Assembly (NCBI GenBank): GCA_016213735.1
Contig: JACQZU010000014.1
Coordinates: forward strand, 186,001 to 250,000
Direction of reading: 5' to 3'
DNA length: 64,000 nucleotides
Source: Acidobacteriota bacterium
GTDB taxonomy: Bacteria > Acidobacteriota > Holophagae > Holophagales > Holophagaceae
The notes below the pieces were generated by a model that searched no databases, was not told the origin of the DNA, and worked only from the letters and a program-made list of their open reading frames with translations. Positions 15,899-23,750 of the stretch are shown here, one piece after another. Made by a program: the position numbers and the translations under genes. How positions within the stretch are numbered: position 1 is the stretch's first letter; each line of letters opens with the position of its first letter.

Positions 15899-18800
15899 AT
15901 GACGCCGCCCCACGCCCACCACCCCAGCCCCGCGGGACCCTTCCGCGGACTCCGGTGGCTTCCCATGCTGCTGCTCGTGTGGGCCCTGCGTGCCCAGGGC
16001 CCCGGCGCCCTGGCCCTCCAGACCTACGGGTCCGAGCAGGGGATGGGTCCGCTGGTGGTGGAGGCCATGGAGCAGGACGACGCGGGCTACCTCTGGGTGG
16101 GGGGCCGGGGGGGACTGTACCGACTGGAGGACGCCCGGTTCCGGAATTTCGGCGCAGCCTTCGGGCTCGAGAGCGAGCAGATCACGGCCCTCGCCAGGGA
16201 TTCGGGGGGGCTCTGGGCTGGAACCGAGGCGGGGCTGTGGCGCTTCGATGGCCGGCGCTTCGAACGCAAGGCCGGAGGCCTTCCCGAACTCCCCGTGCTG
16301 GCCCTGGCCCGGGACGTGGGGGGCCGGGTGTGGGTGCACCAGGAGGGGGGCATCTTCTGGGGGGGAACGGGAGGGTTCCGGCAGGCACCCCTGGAGCAGC
16401 CCCGCCTCCTTTGGGTCGACCCGGGAAAGCCAAGGGTGCTGGTGCTCTGCGGCGACGGAATGCTCTACCAGCGGGAGGGGGAGGAAGAAGCCTGGACCCG
16501 GCTGGGACGCGGTCCCGAGTTCGGGGGGGAACGGCCGCTGGCGATGCTCCAGGACCCCGCTGGACAAATCTGGCTGCGGTCCCGGACCCGGCTCTACCGG
16601 GGTGATCCCGGTCGGCCCTTCGAGAATCTGGGCCCCCGGCTGCCCCTGAGCCAGCTCGGAGAGGGCCGCCTCTACCTCGACAGGCTGGGGCGGGTCTGGG
16701 TCCCCACGCTCCAGGGCCTCGCCCTCTGGGAACGGGGGAATTTCTCCAGGCCCCGCTTCGACCTCCCCCGGGGCAGCGGCATCATCCGCCGCGTCCTGAT
16801 GGACCGCGAGGGCGTCCTCTGGTTTGCCGGGGAGGAGGTCCACCGCCTTCTGGGCCAGGGGGCCTGGAACATGCACCGCACCGCCGAGGGTCTTCCAGCC
16901 AACGTGGTCTGGGACATCCTTCGGGACGGGCGGGGGGTCCTCTGGGTGGCCACGGGGCAGGGCCTGGCCCGCAGCGCCGCCAGCGGCTGGGAGAGGGTCC
17001 CGGGCACCGAGGGCAGCTCCTTCACCACCCTGGCCCTGGGCCGCGAGGGCCAGATGTGGGCCGCAGGTCCCCGAGGGCTCCTGGCCAGGGTCGGTGCGGG
17101 CGGGTCTCCCGAGCTCTTCAAGGTTCCCGAACTCGGGAATCCCGAAAGCACGCCCACCGCCCTGCGGTTCGACGAGGAGGGGCGCCTCTGGGCGGGGACG
17201 AGCAACGCCGGCCTGTTCCGGATCCGCCTGGACCTTCCCGGGCTTCCGGGGGAACGGGTGGGTCTGCCCGACGGGCAGCCGAGGGAGCGAATCCACTCCC
17301 TGGCCCTGGACCGCAAAGGCCGCCTCTGGGTGGCCGGGGAGCGAGGCCTGGCGCTTCTCGAAGAGGGGACCTGGCGGCGCTTCGGTCACGCCCAGGGCTT
17401 CGAATCCTTTGTCGCCCTGGCCACGGACCCCGCAGGGGACCTGTGGGCCTCCCTCGCGGCCGAGGGCGCGCTCCTCCACCTGGTCTACGAAGGCGGTGCG
17501 CTGCGGACCACGGAACGGCTGGACCAGGCAAAAGGCCTCCCGAGACTTCCCCTTCACGCCCTCTCGGTGGACGCCCGCGGGGTTCTCTGGGCTGGAGGCG
17601 CCCAGGCCATCCTCCGCTACGGGGAGGGGATCCTGGACCTCTTCGGGAAGGGCGAAGGTCTGCCCAGCTCGGGCTGCAACCCGGGAGCCCTCTTCAACGA
17701 CCCCGACGGGGACCTCTGGGCCGGGACGGCCGGGGGCGTGGCCCATTTCCGTTCTGCCTTTTACCGGGGCGTCCCGCCGGCCCCCCGTACCGAGATGGTG
17801 GAGGCGCGCTTCGGGCCCCGGTGGCTGTGGGCTCCCGGGCTGGGTGTCCACCGCTTCGGCCTGGAGGAGGCCTCGGCGGAATTCACCTTCGCGACCCTCA
17901 GCCACGTGGATCCCGCGGGCCTGCATCGCCAAGCGCGGCTGGTGGGCCTGGAGGAGGACTGGCACGACCTAGACGGCTCCGTGGCCCGCTACCCCAAGTT
18001 GCCCCCTGGGCTCTACCAGTTCGAGGTGCGCTCCCGCCTCACCACCACGGCCTGGGGCCCACCAGCCATCCTCCGCTTCCGCATCGCGGCCCCCTGGTAC
18101 CAGAGCGGATGGATCTACGGCCTGGGGGGCCTGGGAATCCTGGCGAGCCTCTGGTCCCTGTACCTGCGGATCGTGGGGGCGCTGCGCCGGCGCAACCTCG
18201 CCCTCGAGAGCACCGTGGCCGAGCGCACGGCGGACCTTCAGGAGGCCCTGGACCGGGCCGAGGAGGCCAGCCGCGCCAAGGACGATTTTCTCGCCACGAT
18301 GAGCCACGAGATCCGCACCCCCATGCACGCCATCCTGGGAATGACCAACCTGCTGCTGGATTCGAGGCTCACCCGGGACCAGAAGGAGAGTGCCCAGACC
18401 ATCAAGCACGCGGCCACGGCGCTGATGAGCATCATCGGGGACATCCTGGACTACGCCCAGATCGAAGCCAGCAAGATCTCCCTTCGCAACGCCCCCTTCG
18501 ACCTGCGTGACCTGGCCGAGGAACTGGTGGACCTGATGGCCGTCACCGCCCACCAGAAGGGCCTGGAACTGGTGCTGCGCTACCCCGATCCAGGCCCGGC
18601 CCTGGTGATGGGGGATCCCGACCGCCTTCGTCAGATCCTGGTGAACCTCCTGGGGAACGCCATCAAGTTCACCGGGGAGGGCTTCGTCATGCTGGACGTG
18701 GAGGTCCTGGAGCACCTGCACCAGCGCATGAAAGTCCGGATCTCGGTGGTGGATTCCGGGGTGGGCATCGCTCAGGAGAAGCAGCGCAATCTCTTCCGGA

Positions 18801-20260
18801 AATTCACCCAGGCCGATACCAGCATCGCGCGGCGTTTCGGGGGAACGGGCCTCGGCCTCGCCATCACCCAGCAGCTGGTGGAGCGCATGGGGGGGACCGT
18901 GGGCCTGCAGAGCCAGCCCGGAAAGGGCTCCACTTTCTGGCTGGAACTGGAGCTGCCCGCGGCGGAGGGCACCAGGGAACTGGGATCCCATCCCTGGTCG
19001 GGCCTCCGCGTGATGATCGTGGACGATCTGGAGCCCTTCCGCCGCTCCGTGGCGGACCGGCTCTCCCGATGGGGGCTGGCCATCGGATCCGCCGCGAGCC
19101 TGGAGGAGGCCATGCAACAGCTCGAGCGGGCCGCGTCCTTCAAGGATCCCTTCAACCTCCTCCTGCTGGACGAGGGGCTGGGCGGGGAACTGCCCCGAAC
19201 CATTGTCGAGCTCAGGGCGGCGGCGGGGGAGCATCCCCTCGTGTGCGTCCTCCTCTGCCCCATGCACATGCCGGTGGATACGGCCTTTTTCCAGGACGCT
19301 GGACTTCAGGGCCTGCTGCGGAAGCCCATCCACGACTGGGAGCTGCGGGAGACGCTCGCCGGGGCCTACGGCCAGCTGACGGGCCGGCGGCCCAGCTCCT
19401 GGCTCGGGGACGAGGAGGCCCCCTCCGACCTCGAGGCCACCTTTGCGGAGGCCCCCCGCCCGGCCTGGGGCTCCCATCCCCCGCGCCTTCTCCTGGTCGA
19501 GGACAATCCCCTGAATCAGCAGGTGGCCATCCGAATCCTCGCCGGCCTGGGCCTCCAGGCCACCCTGGCCTCCAGCGGGGCCGAGGCTGTGGAACTGGCG
19601 GCGGCGGGGGGCCACGATCTGATCCTGATGGATGTCCACATGCCCGGGATGGACGGCGTGCAGGCCACCCAGGCCATCCGCAGGAAGGAACGAGGGCGCC
19701 GGATCCCCATCATCGCCATGACCGCCCATGCCCTGGAACGGGACCACGAGCGCTTCATCGAGGCGGGCATGGACGCCCTGCTCACCAAACCCTTCGGGCG
19801 GGAGGAGCTTCGGGCCGCCATGGAACGGGTCCTGGGTGGCCTGCCGGGCCTGGAGGAGGCCGGGGACACGGTGGTGTCGTCGAAGGCCAAGGTTCTGGAC
19901 CGGAAGGCCCTCCTGGCTTCCGTCTCCGAGGGCGGACGACTGGACCGGGAAGGGCTGAAGGAACTCCTCGAACTCTTCGAACGCCACGCGCCCCGGCACC
20001 TCTCGCGGCTCGCGGAGGCGCTGGCCCAGGAGGACCTCCTGGGGGTCCGGGAGGCCGCCCACAGCCTCTGCGGGTCGAGCGCCTACGTCTTTGCCCAGGT
20101 CCTGGTGGAAGCCTGCAAGGCTGCGGAGGAGGCGGCCGCCCGGGAGGACCTGGCCAGCCTGCGGGAGGGCATTCCGGCCCTGGAAGGCCACCTCACCGCC
20201 GCCTGGGCCCAGCTGGAAGCCCTGAGAGCCGAGTTCGGCCTGGCGGGGGCCGGGGCGTAG
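15899..20260 (+). CDS. Hybrid sensor histidine kinase with beta-propeller sensor, two receivers and HPt
   Basis: 1453 residues. After a signal peptide (about 1-40) there is a periplasmic sensor of repeated two-component-regulator propeller blades (many LWVGG/LWAGT-type motifs, about 40-620) and a Y_Y_Y domain (about 650-725). A transmembrane helix (about 735-757) leads to HisKA (H about 802 in SHEIRTP), HATPase_c (about 850-1015), receiver 1 (about 1038-1150, site in LLLLDEGLG), receiver 2 (about 1197-1310, site about D1243 in LILMDVHMPGMDG) and an HPt domain (His about 1386 in AAHSLCGSS). Phosphate could flow His-Asp-His-Asp to an external regulator, plausibly the divergent LytTR protein. 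The sensor type is known in HTCS-like proteins, often for glycan cues. Confidence 0.96.
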   Translation: MTPPHAHHPSPAGPFRGLRWLPMLLLVWALRAQGPGALALQTYGSEQGMGPLVVEAMEQDDAGYLWVGGRGGLYRLEDARFRNFGAAFGLESEQITALARDSGGLWAGTEAGLWRFDGRRFERKAGGLPELPVLALARDVGGRVWVHQEGGIFWGGTGGFRQAPLEQPRLLWVDPGKPRVLVLCGDGMLYQREGEEEAWTRLGRGPEFGGERPLAMLQDPAGQIWLRSRTRLYRGDPGRPFENLGPRLPLSQLGEGRLYLDRLGRVWVPTLQGLALWERGNFSRPRFDLPRGSGIIRRVLMDREGVLWFAGEEVHRLLGQGAWNMHRTAEGLPANVVWDILRDGRGVLWVATGQGLARSAASGWERVPGTEGSSFTTLALGREGQMWAAGPRGLLARVGAGGSPELFKVPELGNPESTPTALRFDEEGRLWAGTSNAGLFRIRLDLPGLPGERVGLPDGQPRERIHSLALDRKGRLWVAGERGLALLEEGTWRRFGHAQGFESFVALATDPAGDLWASLAAEGALLHLVYEGGALRTTERLDQAKGLPRLPLHALSVDARGVLWAGGAQAILRYGEGILDLFGKGEGLPSSGCNPGALFNDPDGDLWAGTAGGVAHFRSAFYRGVPPAPRTEMVEARFGPRWLWAPGLGVHRFGLEEASAEFTFATLSHVDPAGLHRQARLVGLEEDWHDLDGSVARYPKLPPGLYQFEVRSRLTTTAWGPPAILRFRIAAPWYQSGWIYGLGGLGILASLWSLYLRIVGALRRRNLALESTVAERTADLQEALDRAEEASRAKDDFLATMSHEIRTPMHAILGMTNLLLDSRLTRDQKESAQTIKHAATALMSIIGDILDYAQIEASKISLRNAPFDLRDLAEELVDLMAVTAHQKGLELVLRYPDPGPALVMGDPDRLRQILVNLLGNAIKFTGEGFVMLDVEVLEHLHQRMKVRISVVDSGVGIAQEKQRNLFRKFTQADTSIARRFGGTGLGLAITQQLVERMGGTVGLQSQPGKGSTFWLELELPAAEGTRELGSHPWSGLRVMIVDDLEPFRRSVADRLSRWGLAIGSAASLEEAMQQLERAASFKDPFNLLLLDEGLGGELPRTIVELRAAAGEHPLVCVLLCPMHMPVDTAFFQDAGLQGLLRKPIHDWELRETLAGAYGQLTGRRPSSWLGDEEAPSDLEATFAEAPRPAWGSHPPRLLLVEDNPLNQQVAIRILAGLGLQATLASSGAEAVELAAAGGHDLILMDVHMPGMDGVQATQAIRRKERGRRIPIIAMTAHALERDHERFIEAGMDALLTKPFGREELRAAMERVLGGLPGLEEAGDTVVSSKAKVLDRKALLASVSEGGRLDREGLKELLELFERHAPRHLSRLAEALAQEDLLGVREAAHSLCGSSAYVFAQVLVEACKAAEEAAAREDLASLREGIPALEGHLTAAWAQLEALRAEFGLAGAGA

Positions 20261-20308
20261 AGGCGCGCCAGGTCTTCCCTGGGGAAGCCAGAGCTCGGGC
20301 CTGGAATC

Positions 20309-21208
20309 CTACAGAGAGCTCAGAAAGCTCACCAGGGGCCCCCGCCAGTGTTCGGGCAGGTAGGCCTCCCGCAGGAGGGCCTGGCCGGACCGCGCGAGTC
20401 GCTGCCGGGCCTGGAGATCCCCGAGCAATCCGGCGCAGCGGGCCGGCAGTTCCTCCAGGGGGCCTGCCACCAGGTGAAGTCCTTCCACCACCCCGCTCGC
20501 GGGGAGGTCCGGGGAGTCTTCGGCCACCACGGGACACCCCGCCGCCCACGCCTCGAAACTGCGCACCCGGTCGAAGTGTGCGGGCAGCTCCCGGTGGACA
20601 TTGAGGTTGATCCGGCTTCGGGCCCAGAGGTCATACCGGGCTTCTCCGTAGAATCCACCCCACACGAAGCGCGCATCCAGACCCGCGGCCCGGAAGTGTG
20701 CCTCCGACTCCAGCCTTCGAGGAGAGCTGCGCCCAAGCATCAAGACGTCGATCTCGCGGGCCCCATCCGCCAAGGGCTCCCGCAGGTGCCGCCCTGCAAT
20801 GACGTAGGGCTGTTCGGCCACGGGGATGGACGGGAAGTGCCGGCGGAGGTGGACTGCCACGGCGAGGTCCATGGCGAGGAATCCGTGGAAACGGGGCGCC
20901 ACCGTGTGGAGGAGCCGGGTCTTGTCTCCGTGGAGGCCGGGTTCCTCCGGATGGGTGAGGGGTTCGAACAGCCAAAGAACCTGCCGTCCCGGAGGCAGCG
21001 AAGGGGCAGCGGCCAGGGCCTGGAGCATAGAGAGGCCCCCGAGGTAGAGGTGGAGCTGGGCCCCGGGCGGGGCCCATACATTGCCGGAGGGGTCCACGCA
21101 GAGATCCTGCCACGCCGCCTCGTGCCCCGCCTTCTCGAACTGTTCGACCCAAGCCTCCGCCAGCCGCTGGTAAAGCGCGCGGAAGGTGCTGTGGAGGAGG
21201 ATGCGCAT
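20309..21208 (-). CDS. CgeB-like family 1 glycosyltransferase
   Basis: 299 residues from the ATG at 21208. The C-terminal half has the glycosyltransferase pattern of CgeB-like proteins: IDVLMLGRSSPRRL, ARSRINLNVHREL, and RSFEAWAAGCPVVAEDSPDLP, corresponding to the nucleotide-sugar-binding E-x7-E region. The N-terminal half is a variable acceptor-side domain. Substrate and acceptor unknown. No signal peptide or membrane segment. Confidence 0.85.
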   Translation of the reverse strand: MRILLHSTFRALYQRLAEAWVEQFEKAGHEAAWQDLCVDPSGNVWAPPGAQLHLYLGGLSMLQALAAAPSLPPGRQVLWLFEPLTHPEEPGLHGDKTRLLHTVAPRFHGFLAMDLAVAVHLRRHFPSIPVAEQPYVIAGRHLREPLADGAREIDVLMLGRSSPRRLESEAHFRAAGLDARFVWGGFYGEARYDLWARSRINLNVHRELPAHFDRVRSFEAWAAGCPVVAEDSPDLPASGVVEGLHLVAGPLEELPARCAGLLGDLQARQRLARSGQALLREAYLPEHWRGPLVSFLSSL

Positions 21209-21249
21209 CCGAGGACCTTTCCAGCACCGTGCCAGAGTCCAGTCATCCT

Positions 21250-21370
21250 GCCCAGGCGGGGAAGCCGCCGTGTGCCCCCACGGAAAAGAAGCCCGAGCAC
21301 GGCTTTGCCGGGTGAGGGCGCGGGGTGTGGGGGCCCAGGCGGGGAAGCCGCCGTGTGCCCCCACGGAAAA
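21250..21370. repeat. Two copies of a 38-bp double-hairpin repeat
   Basis: Identical units at 21250-21287 and 21333-21370, an 83-bp period. Each contains GGCGG-GGAAG-CCGCC followed by CCGTG-TGCCCC-CACGG and AAAA. The second unit ends exactly at the stop codon of the HAD nucleotidase gene (minus strand), so the pair forms its 3' region. Confidence 0.9.
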
Positions 21371-22849
21371 TCAAACCCGTTCGTGGGGGAGCATGGGCAC
21401 CGGGGCATAGAGGGTGCTCTCGGGGTCCACCATGTAGAGGTTGGAGATCCGGCCGGTGTAGGCACAGGCGTACTGCTGGATCTGGTCCGCGAAGCGGGTC
21501 TGTTCGTAGCCATCCCGGAAAATGCTTCCCCAGTTGTGGTTGAAGGCCCGCTCCAGCCGTTCCGTGAGCCCCGCGATGAGCTCCTCCTGCACCCTCACCC
21601 GCAGGGTCTGGCCCTGCGCGTCGGCCTCCAGGCTCCGGGCCTCCAGGTCCAGCGCCCGGAGTGCCTCGGGGGAGAGGCGCTGGGCCAAAAGGTGGCGGTG
21701 CTCCCGGTTGCGCTTCAGGAGGTCCCGCAGCATGGCCCCCTGGCGGAGGGCCCGCCGGCGAACCGTTTCCGCCTTCATGAGTTCCAGAAGCTCCTCGGCG
21801 CACTCCTCCAGTCGCTGGAGGGCCTCCCCCAGTTCGGGAATGAGCAGCATGGTGCGCCAGGAAAGGCTCTTCTTGGAACGGAGAATGTCACCGTAAATGT
21901 GGTCGCCCACGTAGAGGAGCTCCTCCCCCTGGGCGCCGAGCTGAGCCTCGAGCCAATGTGCGTTCCCGCCGGAAAACGCTCGCGGGTGGCCTTCCAGGGC
22001 CTCCGGGAGGGGCTCCTCCGTGAAGAAGGCCGGCTTCCGGGAGCTCACCACCACCAGATCGAAGTAGTCCTCCCAGGAAGGCCGGGCTGGATCCTGGCCG
22101 TCCAGCAAATGGGACAGGACGCCCTCGGTGAAGGCCCACTCGCTGTTGCTCACCACGAAGAGCTTCTTCCCCGCCCGCTTCCAACGGTCCAGGGCCCTGG
22201 CCAGGTCAGGGTCCTTGAGGATGAAGAGGGACCGGTTGGCCAGCACTTCCGCCTTCATCTTCCCTTCGCGGTGGGCTGCGTCGATGGCCCAGCGGACATC
22301 GGAGAAGATCTGCTGGTAGCCCCGGCCCGGCAGGCGACCCAGGTCGTGGAGATCCACGAGGTGAGCGTAGAGGTGACTCTCCGAGATCTCGAACAGGGTG
22401 TCGATGCTCCGGAATCCCGGCTCGCCGGCGGACACGCGTCGCCGGCTGTACATTTCCAGGATCTCCTCCCGCTCCAGGACGGCGGTGCCGTGGGTGGCGC
22501 GCACCACCTGCCGCTCCCGGTTGAGCTTGAGGAGGTTGCCCCGGACCCCGTCCAGGACCAGGCCCCGGACCGCGAAGCTCGGGTCGAAGCCGTGCGTGAG
22601 GAGCTCGGCCGGATAGCCACGCCCCTGAACCAGGTAGGCCGTGGCGTGACGGAAGGCCAATTCGTCGATCTCCGGGCTCCGGTAGTGCGACAGCGTGTAG
22701 TCCATGTCGAAACCGAGGGCCTTGATCTCCCCGAAGGGCACGTCGCGCAGGGCAAAGATCTTCCGGGCATGGGGGAGGCGGTCCTCCTCCGCCTGGTCCA
22801 GGATTCGGGGCACCGGCAGGAGGCTGGGTGGCGCGGTCTTTTTGTGCAT
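21371..22849 (-). CDS. HAD-IG family 5'-nucleotidase
   Basis: 492 residues from the ATG at 22849. The HAD motif I is FDMDYTLSHYR near residue 47, identical in style to the cN-II/HAD-IG nucleotidases, with motif II in FVVSNSEWAF and motif III/IV in YVGDHIYGDILRSKKSLSWRT. Family members dephosphorylate nucleoside monophosphates such as IMP/GMP. The C-terminal 130 residues are mostly helical with heptad character. The 22850-23273 stretch upstream contains no gene that I can support. Confidence 0.92.
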   Translation of the reverse strand: MHKKTAPPSLLPVPRILDQAEEDRLPHARKIFALRDVPFGEIKALGFDMDYTLSHYRSPEIDELAFRHATAYLVQGRGYPAELLTHGFDPSFAVRGLVLDGVRGNLLKLNRERQVVRATHGTAVLEREEILEMYSRRRVSAGEPGFRSIDTLFEISESHLYAHLVDLHDLGRLPGRGYQQIFSDVRWAIDAAHREGKMKAEVLANRSLFILKDPDLARALDRWKRAGKKLFVVSNSEWAFTEGVLSHLLDGQDPARPSWEDYFDLVVVSSRKPAFFTEEPLPEALEGHPRAFSGGNAHWLEAQLGAQGEELLYVGDHIYGDILRSKKSLSWRTMLLIPELGEALQRLEECAEELLELMKAETVRRRALRQGAMLRDLLKRNREHRHLLAQRLSPEALRALDLEARSLEADAQGQTLRVRVQEELIAGLTERLERAFNHNWGSIFRDGYEQTRFADQIQQYACAYTGRISNLYMVDPESTLYAPVPMLPHERV

Positions 22850-23226
22850 GAGCCTCGGATGGGGAGACAGGATGAGGATAGCCGAGGGGAACGAGGAAGC
22901 CTGGACCCCCTGTCGGGAGGATACTTTGTGCAGGTCGTTCAGGCCCGGTACGCGATCGCTCCTGGGCGTCATGGACCTGCCCGCTGGTACCGCAGGCCCT
23001 GTCTGAATCCTCGTGCAGGAGTGGACCCGCGGCGGATCCCCTCCTGCCGACCCCCGGAACACCTGCGCCGGGCCGGCCGAACCCATTCGACGCTCCTGGA
23101 CGAGGTCTCTCCCCACCTCCTTCTGGCGGGAGTCCGACCAGGGCCATCCATCGGCGTTACCGTCCTGTTTACCGTTCTTGGCATGGGTCCGCCCCGACAA
23201 GGACCCTGGGGCTCCAACTCGAAAGA

Positions 23227-23232
23227 TATACT
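23227..23232 (+). promoter_or_regulatory. Putative -10 box of the molybdenum hydroxylase operon
   Basis: TATACT lies 41 nt before the ATG at 23274 in the 424-bp non-coding stretch 22850-23273. No convincing -35 box is seen. Nothing else can be supported in this stretch. Confidence 0.4.
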
Positions 23233-23273
23233 GGGACATTCCCACGGCCTGCCCTCGCCCCGGAGGATCCCCG

Positions 23274-23750
23274 ATGGACGCCCCCGTTTCGTTCGTTCTC
23301 AATGGCAAGTCCGTCACCGTCCAGAGTCCCCGGGACCGGATGCTGGTGTGGGTTCTGCGCGACGAACTGGGTCTCACGGGCACCAAGGTGGGCTGCGAGG
23401 CCGGGCTCTGCGGGGCCTGCACCGTGCTCGTGAATTTTGAGGCCTTGCCCTCCTGCTCCACCACCCTGGGGGACGTGGCGGGCAAGTCGGTGCTCACCAT
23501 CGAGGGCCTGGCCCGGGGCGGAAAACTGGACCCTGTCCAGAAGGCCTTCCAGGACCACCACGCCTTTCAGTGCGGCTACTGCACCTCCGGGATGATCCTG
23601 ACCGCCTGGGCTTTCCTGAAAAAGAAGCCGAAGGCCTCCAGAGCCGAGATCGTCGAGGCCATGGAGGGGAACCTCTGCCGCTGCGGGGCCCACGTGCGGA
23701 TCCTCGAGGCGGTCGAATCCGTCGGCAAGGCCATGGGAGGTGCGCGATGA
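23274..23750 (+). CDS. (2Fe-2S)-binding small subunit of a molybdenum hydroxylase
   Basis: 158 residues, the usual length, with GGAGG 7 nt before the ATG. The plant-type 2Fe-2S cluster ligands are in GCEAGLCGACTV plus a following C in ALPSCSTT, and the second cluster ligands in FQCGYCTSGM and GNLCRCGAH. It carries electrons from the molybdenum site to an outside acceptor. It overlaps the large subunit gene by 4 nt (ATGA). No FAD subunit is encoded, as in isoquinoline 1-oxidoreductase-type two-subunit enzymes. Confidence 0.95.
   Translation: MDAPVSFVLNGKSVTVQSPRDRMLVWVLRDELGLTGTKVGCEAGLCGACTVLVNFEALPSCSTTLGDVAGKSVLTIEGLARGGKLDPVQKAFQDHHAFQCGYCTSGMILTAWAFLKKKPKASRAEIVEAMEGNLCRCGAHVRILEAVESVGKAMGGAR

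Noticed and set aside
15872-17965. Minus-strand open frame of 697 codons inside the hybrid kinase gene
   Set aside because: Shadow of the propeller-coding region: no domains, Pro/Gly/Arg-rich composition.
22850-23273. Small frames in the gap before the molybdenum hydroxylase
   Set aside because: They have no start site, no family pattern, and differ from neighbouring codon use.
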